Assembly: GCA_947449315.1 (NCBI GenBank)
Contig: CANFRC010000001.1
Span: forward strand, 173,793 to 237,792
Source: Bacteroidota bacterium
Lineage (GTDB): Bacteria; Bacteroidota; Bacteroidia; 2-12-FULL-35-15
DNA length: 64,000 bases
Direction of reading: 5' to 3'
Below the pieces are notes generated by a model. It did no database searches. It was given only the letters and a program-made list of their open reading frames with translations, and had not been told where the DNA came from. Made by a program: the position numbers and the translations under genes. Within the stretch, counting starts at the first letter, position 1, and each line of letters opens with the position of its first letter. This document shows, one piece after another, positions 27,396 through 36,809 of this stretch.

Positions 27396-28043
27396 ATGAA
27401 ATTTTTTATTGATACAGCAAATCTTGCACAAATTAAGGAAGCACAAGATCTTGGCGTTTTAGATGGTGTTACTACAAACCCATCATTAATGGCGAAAGAA
27501 GGGATCAAAGGCGAAAAAAATATTTTGAAACATTATGTAGATATCTGTAAAATAGTAACTGGAGATGTCAGCGCAGAAGTAATTGCAACAGATTACGCAG
27601 GAATGGTAAAAGAAGGAGAGGCATTGGCTAAACTTCATAAACAGATCGTTGTAAAAATACCGATGATTAAAGATGGTATTAAAGCAATAAAATACTTTTC
27701 TAAAAAAGGAATTCGTACGAACTGTACCTTAGTATTTTCTGCAGGTCAAGCCTTGTTAGCAGCGAAAGCTGGTGCAAGTTATGTTTCTCCATTCATTGGC
27801 CGTCTGGATGACGTTTCCACAGATGGATTGCGATTAATAGAAGATATTCGTCTGATCTATGATAACTATGCGTATGAGACTGAAATACTTGCAGCTTCTG
27901 TTCGTCACCCCATGCATATTATCAATTGTGCTCAAATAGGTGCAGACGTGGTAACCTGTCCATTAAGTGCTATCACAGCATTGTTGAAGCACCCTTTAAC
28001 TGACAGTGGATTAGCTCAGTTTTTGGCGGATGCTAAAAAATAA
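27396..28043 (+). CDS. fsa: Transaldolase / fructose-6-phosphate aldolase family (TalC/Fsa)
   Basis: From the ATG at 27396 the product is 215 residues, the size of small transaldolases, beginning [20 protein letters not shown]. The Schiff-base lysine is K87 in QIVVKIPM, close to K85 of E. coli FsaA. Other blocks are [29 protein letters not shown] and [11 protein letters not shown]. Transaldolase and fructose-6-phosphate aldolase activity cannot be separated safely by eye. A terminator follows. Confidence 0.9.
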   Translation: MKFFIDTANLAQIKEAQDLGVLDGVTTNPSLMAKEGIKGEKNILKHYVDICKIVTGDVSAEVIATDYAGMVKEGEALAKLHKQIVVKIPMIKDGIKAIKYFSKKGIRTNCTLVFSAGQALLAAKAGASYVSPFIGRLDDVSTDGLRLIEDIRLIYDNYAYETEILAASVRHPMHIINCAQIGADVVTCPLSAITALLKHPLTDSGLAQFLADAKK

Positions 28044-28050
28044 TTTTCTG

Positions 28051-28090
28051 AATGCAGTAGGTAATGAAACGATTACTTACTGCATTTTTT
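28051..28090 (+). terminator. Terminator after the transaldolase gene
   Basis: AATGCAGTAGGTAAT and ATTACTTACTGCATT form a 15-bp stem with one G-T pair around GAAACG, followed by TTTT. Confidence 0.85.
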
Positions 28091-28126
28091 GCCTTTCTCA
28101 ATTAGAATAACCCACTTGACATATCA

Positions 28127-28747
28127 ATGCTTTTACGCATCAATTCCGAAAAGCCTAATTACAATGAAATTGCTCAGGTGATTGCTTGTCTGCGTGATGG
28201 CGGAGTTGTTATATATCCTACAGACACAGTTTATGGAATAGGATGCGATATTCATAAGCAAAGAGCTGTAGAGCGTGTTTGCAAAATAAAGGGAATCGAT
28301 GCTGAAAAAGCAAATTTCTCCTTCATTTGTTCTGATCTAAGCCATCTTTCCGACTTCACTAAACCAATTTCTACAGCTACTTATAAAGTAATGAAGAAAG
28401 CCCTTCCAGGCCCCTTTACTTTTATTCTAGAAGCCAACAATAACGTACCGAAATTATTCAAAAGCAAAAAGAAAACAGTTGGAATTCGTATTCCTGACAA
28501 TAACATTTGTTTGGAAATTGTGAAACAATTGGGCAATCCGATCATGAGCACATCTGTACATGATGAAGATGAATTAATAGAATACACCACTGACCCTGAA
28601 CGAATCCATGAAAAATATAAAAACCTTGTCGATATAGTTATCGCAGGAGGATATGGAAACAATCAAGCATCCACGATTGTTGACTGCACAGATGGAGATT
28701 TCTCCATCTTACGTCAAGGATTGGGTGTGTTAGAAGATTTTTTGTAG
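28127..28747 (+). CDS. Sua5/YciO/YrdC-family protein, YciO type
   Basis: A 206-residue YrdC-fold protein with [18 protein letters not shown] and a [11 protein letters not shown] segment. Where true threonylcarbamoyl-AMP synthases have STSAN, this protein reads STSVHDEDE, the form seen in YciO. The second YrdC-fold gene at 60.8 kb has STSAN and is the better candidate for the essential t6A enzyme. The product probably binds nucleotide and double-stranded RNA; its reaction in the cell is uncertain. Confidence 0.82.
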   Translation: MLLRINSEKPNYNEIAQVIACLRDGGVVIYPTDTVYGIGCDIHKQRAVERVCKIKGIDAEKANFSFICSDLSHLSDFTKPISTATYKVMKKALPGPFTFILEANNNVPKLFKSKKKTVGIRIPDNNICLEIVKQLGNPIMSTSVHDEDELIEYTTDPERIHEKYKNLVDIVIAGGYGNNQASTIVDCTDGDFSILRQGLGVLEDFL

Positions 28748-28896
28748 TGTCGAAATTTCTTTTTTTATGTTCCTTGAAGATCAAAGAAGAAGAATATATT
28801 ATTTCATTGGATCTATTTTCCTTTAAAACAACATTTTTTTAAGGGGTGATTGGCTGAGATGACCATCAAATAAAAACAAACTATTTCAGCGACAAT

Positions 28897-30849
28897 CTAT
28901 TTTCCGATTACTTTAAATTCGGTTCGTCTGTTCATTGCACGATTGATGTCGGTATCATTTTTTACTTTTGGTCGTGTGTCTCCATAACCTTTGTAAGTAA
29001 GGCGTTTTGCATCAATTCCATTTGCAATCAAATAATCATAAACGGTTTTAGCACGATTTAAAGAAAGTGTAAGATTCATTTTTTTATCTCCAACATTATC
29101 GGTGTGACCGCTTAATTCACCTCGCATTGTCTTGTTTTGATTTAAAAAAGCGACTAGTTTATTTAATTCAGCTTTTGATTCTGGCTTTAAATCAAATTTT
29201 GCTGTTTCAAAAAAAACATTTTTTAATTCAATAAAAGAACCTGTATCTATTGGCTGCATTGGGACATCCATTAAAAAAGGTTTTGTCTTATCTGTCAACT
29301 CCTTTAAAGCAAAATTTTCAGAATAAAATAAATATCCAGGCTGAGTAACATTTAATGCGTAATCCTTATCCACTGGTAAGGTGACCAAGAACTCACCATT
29401 ACCAGCATTTGCGTCTGAAACGATCATACTTTTTCCAGTTGCAAGATCGATCAATTCGAAATGAGCTCCTAAGGGAGCTTTCGTTTTTGCATCATATACT
29501 CTTCCCTTAAAATAGGTAATCAAATCAGGGCGGGCTTCTTTATATAAATCAAATTGATATAGATCTAAACCGCCAATACCTCCCTCTCTGTCAGAGGCGA
29601 AATAAGCTATATCACCAGAAGCACCTACTAATAAGCTGTTTTCATCACCATATGTGTTTAAGGGATAACCTAAATTTACAGGAGCACCCCATTCACCTTT
29701 ATCATTTTTACGAACCACATAAATATCTGCCCCACCCATTCCTACTCTTCCATCTGTACTAAAGTAGAGTGTTTTTCCATCTGGATGAATAAAAACAGAC
29801 TGCTCATTCCCCTTTGAATTTACTTTAGAACCAAGGTTTACTGGTGCCCCCCAACTTCCATCATCTTTTAAAGTGGAAACATAAATATCGTGCTCTCCCA
29901 TTCCGCCCGGTCGATTACTTACAAAATATAAACTTTTTCCATCCGAAGAAAAGGAAGGCTGTGTTTCTCTGAAAGAAGTATTTACAACGGGTCCAAGATT
30001 ATAGGGCTTAGACCAGGCATCACCCACTTTTTGAGTATAAAAAATATCGCAACCACCGTATCCTTTTCTTGCGGGCCCAAAACTTCCAGCATTATCCTGA
30101 CAAACAGTAAAAAACAAAACCTGCCCATCTACTGAGAGGCTAGGTGCACCTTCGTTTCCAGGAGTATTGATGCCTGCTCCAGGAAGCAAAAAGGCTTTTT
30201 GCCATATACCATTTACTTTTTTACTCACCATAAAATCTTCCTGTGTTGCAATCTGTTCTGTTCTATTATTTCTAGTAAATAAAAAAGTTTGATCATCAGC
30301 AGTAACAGCAGGAAAGTATTCACTATAAATAGAATTGATCCCCTCCCCCATATTTTTTGGTTCAAATTGAACGGGATGTTTCTTTGCTTCAATTGCAAAA
30401 ATGCAATTCTTTAATTGCATTTCCGCAATATCTTTTGAATCGGGATTCATGGATGCTTTGGTCAAAAACCTCTCGTAATCTTGCTTTGCCTCTGCATATT
30501 TACCAACTTTTATTTCCAATTGAGCCAAATTAAAAAAGTTGTTTAAATTAAATCTAGGATTTATTTCTATTCCTTTTATGTATTCGTCAATAGATTTTTG
30601 AAGCTGTCTTTGCTCTTGCAAGATATCTGCAAGTAACAGATGAGGTTCAATAAATACAGGATCCTTTTGTATCGCTTTTGCTAATTCCTCTTTTGCCTTT
30701 TCTAACTGATTCGACTGGTATAATTTAATGGCACTTTCAAAAGCTGAAATAGCTTTTTTGTTGGTAGAGGTGTATTTCCCTGGAGGAAGTTGCGCTTTAC
30801 AAGAAGCGATTGTGGTAATAATAAAAAATAGGAGAAGAAACTGTTTCAT
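28897..30849 (-). CDS. porE: PorE-like OmpA-family lipoprotein (TPR, PD40 propeller, CRD, OmpA)
   Basis: The 650-residue product has a lipobox (TIASC, Cys 17), TPRs at about 30-165, repeated PD40/WD40-like propeller blades (about 185-430: FLFTRNNR, LFFTVCQDN, LYFVSNRPGG, LYFSTDGRVG, AYFASDREGG), a carboxypeptidase-regulatory-like beta domain (about 440-535) and a C-terminal OmpA peptidoglycan-binding domain (GHTDNVGD, LSLNRAKTV). This order and length match PorE of the type IX secretion system, which links the PorP-containing complex to peptidoglycan. Orthology to PorE rather than to a paralogue is inference. It lies 35 nt after queE. Confidence 0.8.
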   Translation of the reverse strand: MKQFLLLFFIITTIASCKAQLPPGKYTSTNKKAISAFESAIKLYQSNQLEKAKEELAKAIQKDPVFIEPHLLLADILQEQRQLQKSIDEYIKGIEINPRFNLNNFFNLAQLEIKVGKYAEAKQDYERFLTKASMNPDSKDIAEMQLKNCIFAIEAKKHPVQFEPKNMGEGINSIYSEYFPAVTADDQTFLFTRNNRTEQIATQEDFMVSKKVNGIWQKAFLLPGAGINTPGNEGAPSLSVDGQVLFFTVCQDNAGSFGPARKGYGGCDIFYTQKVGDAWSKPYNLGPVVNTSFRETQPSFSSDGKSLYFVSNRPGGMGEHDIYVSTLKDDGSWGAPVNLGSKVNSKGNEQSVFIHPDGKTLYFSTDGRVGMGGADIYVVRKNDKGEWGAPVNLGYPLNTYGDENSLLVGASGDIAYFASDREGGIGGLDLYQFDLYKEARPDLITYFKGRVYDAKTKAPLGAHFELIDLATGKSMIVSDANAGNGEFLVTLPVDKDYALNVTQPGYLFYSENFALKELTDKTKPFLMDVPMQPIDTGSFIELKNVFFETAKFDLKPESKAELNKLVAFLNQNKTMRGELSGHTDNVGDKKMNLTLSLNRAKTVYDYLIANGIDAKRLTYKGYGDTRPKVKNDTDINRAMNRRTEFKVIGK

Positions 30850-30884
30850 AGAATTAACATTTCAATTATTGAGCCAGGATAAAT

Positions 30885-31523
30885 TTAGGGAATATTCATG
30901 TATTTATGTGTCTGTAATGAAACATTCCATTTCGGATGAGCCATCACATAATCAACTATTAAAGGCATCATTTCTTTGGATCTGCTCCATTCGGGCTGCA
31001 TGAACAATTTACATGCTGCAGTTACATATTGTGCGTTTTTTTCAGCCCACTCAAAATCATTTTTATTATGGATAATAATCTTCAGCTCATTTGCTTTTGA
31101 AAAATTTTCTGGTAAAGGCGCACTATTTTTTTTTGGAGAAAGGCAAACCCAGTCCCACTTACCTGTCAACAAATAAGCTCCTGAAGTTTCTATAAAGGTT
31201 TGGATACCATTCTTTTTAAATTGTTCTGTTATGTATTCCAAATTATACATACTGGGCTCTCCACCTGTTACCACAACCGCTTTTCCTGGAAATCTACTCG
31301 CATTTGCAACAATGATATCTGCATTTGTAAGAGGATGCAATGATGCGTTCCAGCTCTCTTTTACATCACACCAATGACATCCCACATCGCAGCCGCCAAC
31401 ACGAATAAAATAAGCAGGTTTACCAGAATGAAATCCTTCACCTTGAATGGTATAAAACTCTTCCATTAAAGGCAACTCCAAGCCTTTTTCTAATAGTGTA
31501 ATATTTTTTTCTTGCCTTTCCAT
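30885..31523 (-). CDS. queE: 7-carboxy-7-deazaguanine synthase
   Basis: A radical SAM enzyme of the queuosine pathway that contracts 6-carboxytetrahydropterin to the deazaguanine core. The 212-residue protein has the cluster motif CDVGCHWC (C45, C49, C52), preceded by EEFYTIQGEGFHSGKPAYFIRVGG, and VVTGGEPSMYN. The CX3CX2C spacing is canonical. Other queuosine genes are not in the window. Confidence 0.9.
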   Translation of the reverse strand: MERQEKNITLLEKGLELPLMEEFYTIQGEGFHSGKPAYFIRVGGCDVGCHWCDVKESWNASLHPLTNADIIVANASRFPGKAVVVTGGEPSMYNLEYITEQFKKNGIQTFIETSGAYLLTGKWDWVCLSPKKNSAPLPENFSKANELKIIIHNKNDFEWAEKNAQYVTAACKLFMQPEWSRSKEMMPLIVDYVMAHPKWNVSLQTHKYMNIP

Positions 31524-31661
31524 TATACTCTTTCGCTTATTTCTGCCGCTTGCCTATTAAGTCGACTGATTTATTACTTTTTTCATTTTAAACGTAATGT
31601 ATGTCTGCGTAGTAGTCATTTTTTTATCTTTTAAAAGTGTTATTGCGACTAGCTAAACATA

Positions 31662-33251
31662 TTACACAAGAATGTGCATATCGAAATCAAAAGGAACTAA
31701 AGTATCCTTTAAATCAGGTATAAAATTAATTCCTGATTTTAAATAGTAGGGTATGAAATTATCGTAACGCTCCTGAAGCACTCCTTCCGGAAAATATTTT
31801 TCCTTTATTTTTTTGATCTGATTCACACTCGTTTCCTGTTTTTGCTTTTCAGCACGCATAAGCTTCATTTCAATATTTTTAATGGAATTCATCGACTTTT
31901 GCATCTCTGCTTCCACTGTATTTTTTAAGGTAGCGTCAACAGAAACTGCTTTCGCAGATATTTGATTGAACGTATTTATCAATTCAGCTTCTTGTTCTTT
32001 AAGTGATAAGGAAGCGCTTGCATTTTTAGTAATAAATTCCTTGATCAGAATATCCGTTTCTCTGAATAAATCATTGGTGTCAAAACCAAATTTTGAAAAT
32101 TGACTCATCGATTTTTCATCAATGATCGTAGCAAAATTCCTTGGAATTAAAACAGGAAAAGTAATTTGATGGTGTTCAAACATAGCCTTAAATTCAAGCC
32201 AATATGCAATTTCTCCAGGACCACCAACGTAAGCTATATTGGGTAAGATTAATTGTTGATATACAGGACGTAAAACAACATTCGGACTAAATCGGTCAGG
32301 ATGCAATTCGATTTCTGTTTGCAATTGCACTTTCGTAAAGGTGATCTCTGTATTTAAAACTCGAAAAACATCTCCGTCATTTTCAATTCGTTCGCGAATA
32401 TTTCCTAGCAAATAAAAACAATTGATCTCACGCGGATTTACTTGTGTTTTTAATCCAGCGCTTTCTAATTCAATAATCGTATTATTAACCAACTGATGAT
32501 TCGTGTTGTTGAAAATATCATCTTTGATAATATCAACCATTTTTGCTTTTAAACGAACATCATCTGCATCAATTATCACTAAACCGTATCGTTCAAATAA
32601 TTGATGAACAAAATGCCGCGTGGCATCTGCAAGGTTACTGTTGTTTAAGTATGCATTGCAGAACAATTCCATTAAGCGCTCAGCATTCTCTGTTTCGCCA
32701 AGCAGTTGCTTAATTTCATCTATTACTATTCTTAATGAATGAGTATTTAGTCTTCCTACAGCACCTTTCGCTTCTGGATTATCCCAAATGATATTCCTAC
32801 CAAACAAATGAATGCTTTTGATCTCCTCAAAATCATGATCCTCTGAAGCCATCCAATATACAGGAACAAAATTATTTGAAGGGGATTGCTTTTTTAATTT
32901 TTCTGAAAGATTAATCGTACTGATTATCTTGTAAATAAAATACAATGGTCCGGTGAAAAGACATAATTGATGTCCGGTACAAACAGTAAATGTGTTTTCA
33001 TTTAAAAGTTGTTCAATCGCAACCGCATTATCAATGTTCGATTTGTGGTACTGATCTTTTAATACTTCCACTAATGATTTTCGATCAACCAACTCTTTAC
33101 TCTTATGATGGATCGCTAACTCGAAAGCTTCTAATTTGGGCTCATAAGTATAAAATTTACGCAAAGAAGTATCTTCATTAATATAATCAACGAACAATTT
33201 TGAAAACTGACCGGTTTGGGATAATACTATTTTAGATTTTTTATAAGCCAT
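31662..33251 (-). CDS. bshC: Bacillithiol biosynthesis cysteine-adding enzyme
   Basis: BshC adds cysteine to GlcN-malate in the last step of bacillithiol synthesis. The 529-residue protein has the nucleotidyltransferase-like core VCTGHQLCLFTGPLYFIYKIIS, VYWMASEDHDFEEI, and a long C-terminal coiled coil (about 420-500, rich in Glu/Lys/Gln). Length is as in Bacillus BshC (about 540). It implies that this organism makes bacillithiol; bshA and bshB are not here. It is divergent from the Nudix gene. Confidence 0.93.
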   Translation of the reverse strand: MAYKKSKIVLSQTGQFSKLFVDYINEDTSLRKFYTYEPKLEAFELAIHHKSKELVDRKSLVEVLKDQYHKSNIDNAVAIEQLLNENTFTVCTGHQLCLFTGPLYFIYKIISTINLSEKLKKQSPSNNFVPVYWMASEDHDFEEIKSIHLFGRNIIWDNPEAKGAVGRLNTHSLRIVIDEIKQLLGETENAERLMELFCNAYLNNSNLADATRHFVHQLFERYGLVIIDADDVRLKAKMVDIIKDDIFNNTNHQLVNNTIIELESAGLKTQVNPREINCFYLLGNIRERIENDGDVFRVLNTEITFTKVQLQTEIELHPDRFSPNVVLRPVYQQLILPNIAYVGGPGEIAYWLEFKAMFEHHQITFPVLIPRNFATIIDEKSMSQFSKFGFDTNDLFRETDILIKEFITKNASASLSLKEQEAELINTFNQISAKAVSVDATLKNTVEAEMQKSMNSIKNIEMKLMRAEKQKQETSVNQIKKIKEKYFPEGVLQERYDNFIPYYLKSGINFIPDLKDTLVPFDFDMHILV

Positions 33252-33261
33252 ATTGTGTTTA

Positions 33262-33269
33262 CAAAGGTA
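33262..33269 (-). promoter_or_regulatory. -7 box TACCTTTG before bshC
   Basis: On the minus strand TACCTTTG ends 10 nt before the bshC ATG, implying a leader of only a few nucleotides. No convincing -33 TTG. Confidence 0.4.
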
Positions 33270-33327
33270 ACTAAATGGAACCGAAAAATGATATTTTATC
33301 AGTTAGATTATAAAAGAGATAATAGAT

Positions 33328-33335
33328 TAAATTTG
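33328..33335 (+). promoter_or_regulatory. -7 box TAAATTTG before the Nudix gene
   Basis: TAAATTTG ends 15 nt before the ATG at 33351, placing the transcript start downstream of the GTG at 33255 used by the ORF track. This decides the gene start. Confidence 0.45.
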
Positions 33336-33350
33336 CAGAAAATAACAATT

Positions 33351-33914
33351 ATGAAAAACGAAGAATCTATTAATCCGTGGAAAACACTTACATCTGAAAA
33401 AGTGCATGACTCACCATGGATAGGTGTCACCAAACATGATGTTTTGAATCCGAATGGCAATCCAGGAACCTACTCCGTTATACATTTTAAAAATATGGCC
33501 TTGGGTGTCTTGCCACTGGATAAGGATTATAATACTTGGATCGTAGGCCAATATAGATACCCTATCAATAAATATTCGTGGGAAATACCTGAAGGTGGAG
33601 GGAAATGGGATGTAGCACCATTGGATTCAGCGAAAAGAGAATTGTTGGAAGAAACGGGCATAACAGCACAAAAATGGACAAAGATCCAGGAGATGTATTT
33701 AAGTAATTCGGCTAGTGACGAATTTTGTATTTTATATATCGCTCAAGATATTACTATAGGAGAATCTCAGCCAGAAGATGACGAGCAATTGGATGTTAGA
33801 AAACTACATTTTGATGAATTGTATAAAATGGTTCAAAACGGCGATATTACAGACAGTTTAACCGTAGCAGCCGTTTTAAAAACGAAGTTGATGCTATTAG
33901 AAGGGAAATTGTAA
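33351..33914 (+). CDS. Nudix hydrolase, ADP-ribose pyrophosphatase-like
   Basis: From the ATG at 33351 the product is 187 residues, beginning MKNEESINPWKTLTSEKVHDSPW. The Nudix box reads GGGKWDVAPLDSAKRELLEETGI: the metal-binding RELLEETGI is intact, while the Glu usually found eight residues before it is replaced by Val. Preceding EIPEGG fits the ADP-sugar hydrolases. The exact substrate is unknown. Confidence 0.85.
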   Translation: MKNEESINPWKTLTSEKVHDSPWIGVTKHDVLNPNGNPGTYSVIHFKNMALGVLPLDKDYNTWIVGQYRYPINKYSWEIPEGGGKWDVAPLDSAKRELLEETGITAQKWTKIQEMYLSNSASDEFCILYIAQDITIGESQPEDDEQLDVRKLHFDELYKMVQNGDITDSLTVAAVLKTKLMLLEGKL

Positions 33915-34012
33915 AAACACGTTTATTCTTCACTTACAAAACGTTTTTCAAAAACTTCTTAAAATTACAAGAAGATAACAACGATATACTGAAGCTCTTC
34001 CCTAAAAGAAAT

Positions 34013-35329
34013 CTAAGATTGCACTACTTCACCATATAAATCGTAATCTTCTGCAGACGTAATTTTCACATTTGCAAAGTCACCAACTCTTACAAAGTCT
34101 TTATCTGCTTTCACCAATACTTCATTGTCAACTTCGGGAGAATCGAATTCGGTGCGACCAATAAAATAATCGCCTTCTTTTTTATCAAATAACACTTTGT
34201 ATGTTTTACCAATCTTTTTTTGATTCAAATCATACGAAATACCCATCTGTAAAGCCATTACAGCCTCTGTTCTAGCTTGCTTTGTTTTAGCAGAAACATC
34301 ATCTTTCAATAAATAAGCATGTGTGTTTTCTTCATGAGAATATGCAAATATCCCTAAACGTTCAAAACGGGATTGTTCCACCCACTCCAACATTTCTTCA
34401 TGATCTTGTTTTGATTCTCCTGGGTAACCTGCTATCAATGTTGTTCTGATGGCTATTCCCGGAACTTTAGCACGAATCTCATTTACGAGATCAATTGTTT
34501 TTTGTTTCGTAGTTCCTCTTCGCATACTTTTTAGCATATTATCTGTAATATGTTGCAAGGGCATGTCCAGATAATTGCAGATATTGTTACGTTCATTCAT
34601 AACATCAAGAACATCCATCGGAAACCCTGCAGGAAAAGCATAATGTAAACGGATCCATTCTATTCCATCCACATCTGATAGGTGTTTTAATAGTTCAGAA
34701 AGATTTCTTTTTTTATAAATATCCAACCCATAATAAGTAAGATCTTGTGCGATGAGCATCAATTCTTTTGTACCATTCTTTGCAAGATGCTTCGCTTCTT
34801 TCACCAGCTCTTCAATTGATTTAGAGATATGATTTCCTCGCATCAATGGGATGGCACAAAATGAACAAGGTCGGTCACAACCTTCCGAAATTTTAAAATA
34901 AGAATAATGATGCGGGGTTGTTAGTAGCCTCTCCCCAACTAATTCGTGCTTGTAATCAGCCTTTAATGTTTTTAGTAAGCGGGGCAATTCACGTGTTCCA
35001 AAATAGCCATCAATGGAAGGAATTTCCTTCTCCAGATCAGGTCGATAGCGTTCACTTAAACAGCCGGTTACATATACCTTGTCAACCAATCCTGCCGCTT
35101 TCGCATCTGCATAACGTAAAATGGTATCAATACTCTCTTGTTTTGCATTATCAATAAATCCGCAAGTATTGATGATCACAATACTTGAATCATCCGATGT
35201 ACTCTCATGCTCCACCTGAAAATTATTTGCTTTCAATTGTCCCATGAGAACTTCGCTATCTACAATATTTTTGGAACATCCAAGCGTTACAACATTTACT
35301 TTATTCTGTTTAAGTGTTTTTGTTTTCAA
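34013..35329 (-). CDS. rimO: Ribosomal protein uS12 methylthiotransferase RimO
   Basis: RimO methylthiolates an Asp of ribosomal protein S12 using two iron-sulfur clusters. The 438-residue protein has the MTTase cysteines C18 (LGCSKN), C56 (NTCGFID) and C90 (TGCLSERY), the radical SAM triad C151, C155, C158 (CDRPCSFC), and a C-terminal TRAM domain (about 375-438). LGCSKNIVDSE separates it from MiaB. The start codon is TTG: in-frame ATG is absent before the first conserved Cys and a stop lies five codons upstream. Confidence 0.93.
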   Translation of the reverse strand: MKTKTLKQNKVNVVTLGCSKNIVDSEVLMGQLKANNFQVEHESTSDDSSIVIINTCGFIDNAKQESIDTILRYADAKAAGLVDKVYVTGCLSERYRPDLEKEIPSIDGYFGTRELPRLLKTLKADYKHELVGERLLTTPHHYSYFKISEGCDRPCSFCAIPLMRGNHISKSIEELVKEAKHLAKNGTKELMLIAQDLTYYGLDIYKKRNLSELLKHLSDVDGIEWIRLHYAFPAGFPMDVLDVMNERNNICNYLDMPLQHITDNMLKSMRRGTTKQKTIDLVNEIRAKVPGIAIRTTLIAGYPGESKQDHEEMLEWVEQSRFERLGIFAYSHEENTHAYLLKDDVSAKTKQARTEAVMALQMGISYDLNQKKIGKTYKVLFDKKEGDYFIGRTEFDSPEVDNEVLVKADKDFVRVGDFANVKITSAEDYDLYGEVVQS

Positions 35330-35424
35330 GACTAAAAATTATTAATTATTCTTTATGTGTTTACTAATAGCAAATTGAGTGCGTGTTATTCTTCTTCATA
35401 TTCAGTAGTCTCCTTTCAAAAAAT

Positions 35425-36474
35425 TCATTTTTCAGCAACTATTTCATCCTGAATAATATTTTTGTCTCCAAACTCTGCTCTATATATTTTTATCATGATA
35501 AGTAAGTAGGATATCAATAATGGTCCGAAGATAATACCAGTTACACCAAACCATTGCAAACCAATGATAACTCCAAATACAGTAACCATTGGATGGATAT
35601 TACCAATCTTTTTTTGAAGAACAAGTCGAAAAATATTGTCAACATTAATGATTACTACTAAACCATAAATAAGGATGGCTGCTCCTTGCCAATAAAAACC
35701 ACTTGCTGCCATAAAAACTCCTGCAGGAAACCAAACTAAAGCTGATCCAACAAAAGGTATAAAAGATAAAAAACCGCACATCAAGCCCCAGAATATCGAA
35801 TCATTTAATCCGAAAATCCAAAAGCCTAAGCTTGCAAAAAGCGCCTGGATCAAAGCTAACAATGGCGCCCCAATAACGTTTGAATAGGTTTGTGAAATCA
35901 ACTCTTTTGCAAATAGATGCGCATTTTCTTTTTTGTAGGGTAAAAATCTTACAACACTTTTTTCGATGGATGTTTCTGTTTTGAGAAGATAGAAGAGTAT
36001 AAAATACATTATCGCTATATCAGCAAGAATACTAAGCGTTTGATGCAATATATTTGGAATGAAGTTAGTAATTTCTGATTGAAGCTTAACAATATTTTCA
36101 TGAGCCAAAATATTTAGACCATACTTTAAATTGATGTATGCATTTAAATTCTGAAGTTCAGCTAATAAGTTATTTGAAATGGAAAACATGGTACTGACCT
36201 TATAAATCAAGGAATAAGTTAAACCAAAAACGGGTATAAGAATAATTAGGAATGAGAGTATGAGTGTTAATGAAACTGCAAATCCTTTTTTTAGTTTCGC
36301 TCTATCCATTAAAAAATGCACAAATGGAGAACAAATGACATAAAAAATTACTGCGCCTAAAAATGCAGGAATAAAGCCTGATAGAGTAAACAAAAGAAAA
36401 CCACCCAACAATACAATTCCTGCAAGGGCAGCAAACTGTTTTACTCTTTCGTTTCTTGAAATTAATGGATCCAA
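35425..36474 (-). CDS. AI-2E family (PerM-like) membrane permease
   Basis: A 349-residue protein with about seven or eight membrane spans, including the family block GAPLLALIQALFASLGFWIFGLNDSIFWGLMCGFLSFIPFVGSALVW. Named after the E. coli autoinducer-2 exporter TqsA, but members carry varied substrates, including sodium/proton exchange, so no substrate is assigned. The only usable start is TTG at 36474; the next Met lies beyond the second span. It diverges from the YtxH gene. Confidence 0.85.
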   Translation of the reverse strand: MDPLISRNERVKQFAALAGIVLLGGFLLFTLSGFIPAFLGAVIFYVICSPFVHFLMDRAKLKKGFAVSLTLILSFLIILIPVFGLTYSLIYKVSTMFSISNNLLAELQNLNAYINLKYGLNILAHENIVKLQSEITNFIPNILHQTLSILADIAIMYFILFYLLKTETSIEKSVVRFLPYKKENAHLFAKELISQTYSNVIGAPLLALIQALFASLGFWIFGLNDSIFWGLMCGFLSFIPFVGSALVWFPAGVFMAASGFYWQGAAILIYGLVVIINVDNIFRLVLQKKIGNIHPMVTVFGVIIGLQWFGVTGIIFGPLLISYLLIMIKIYRAEFGDKNIIQDEIVAEK

Positions 36475-36570
36475 CGCTCTATTTTTTTTAGGATGATATC
36501 TATCATCTGTTTATTATTTTTTTTAAAGGTAAATAATTGTAATTTTATAGGGAAATTAATTAGTCACAAA

Positions 36571-36804
36571 ATGAAAGATAATGATCATTCAAAATTACTG
36601 CTCGCGCTTTTAGGCGGTGTTGCAATAGGTGTAGCTATTGGTTATTTCTTAAATTCAAATAAAAAGGATGAGCTATTTGATGACTTAAAAGAAAAAGCGA
36701 CCAAATTTAAAGATGATCTTGAAGAGGATATCAGCAAAGGTAAATCTGTTATCGAAGATCTAAAAAATTCTGTAGAAGAACATTTTAAAAAAACCTCCAT
36801 TTAA
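36571..36804 (+). CDS. YtxH-domain small membrane protein
   Basis: The ATG at 36571 gives 77 residues: one membrane segment LLLALLGGVAIGVAIGYFL (8-27) and a charged helical tail with heptad spacing. The longer track start adds a hydrophobic stretch from intergenic sequence. YtxH proteins are small stress-related membrane proteins of uncertain role. First of three closely packed genes. Confidence 0.8.
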   Translation: MKDNDHSKLLLALLGGVAIGVAIGYFLNSNKKDELFDDLKEKATKFKDDLEEDISKGKSVIEDLKNSVEEHFKKTSI

Positions 36805-36809
36805 CTAAT

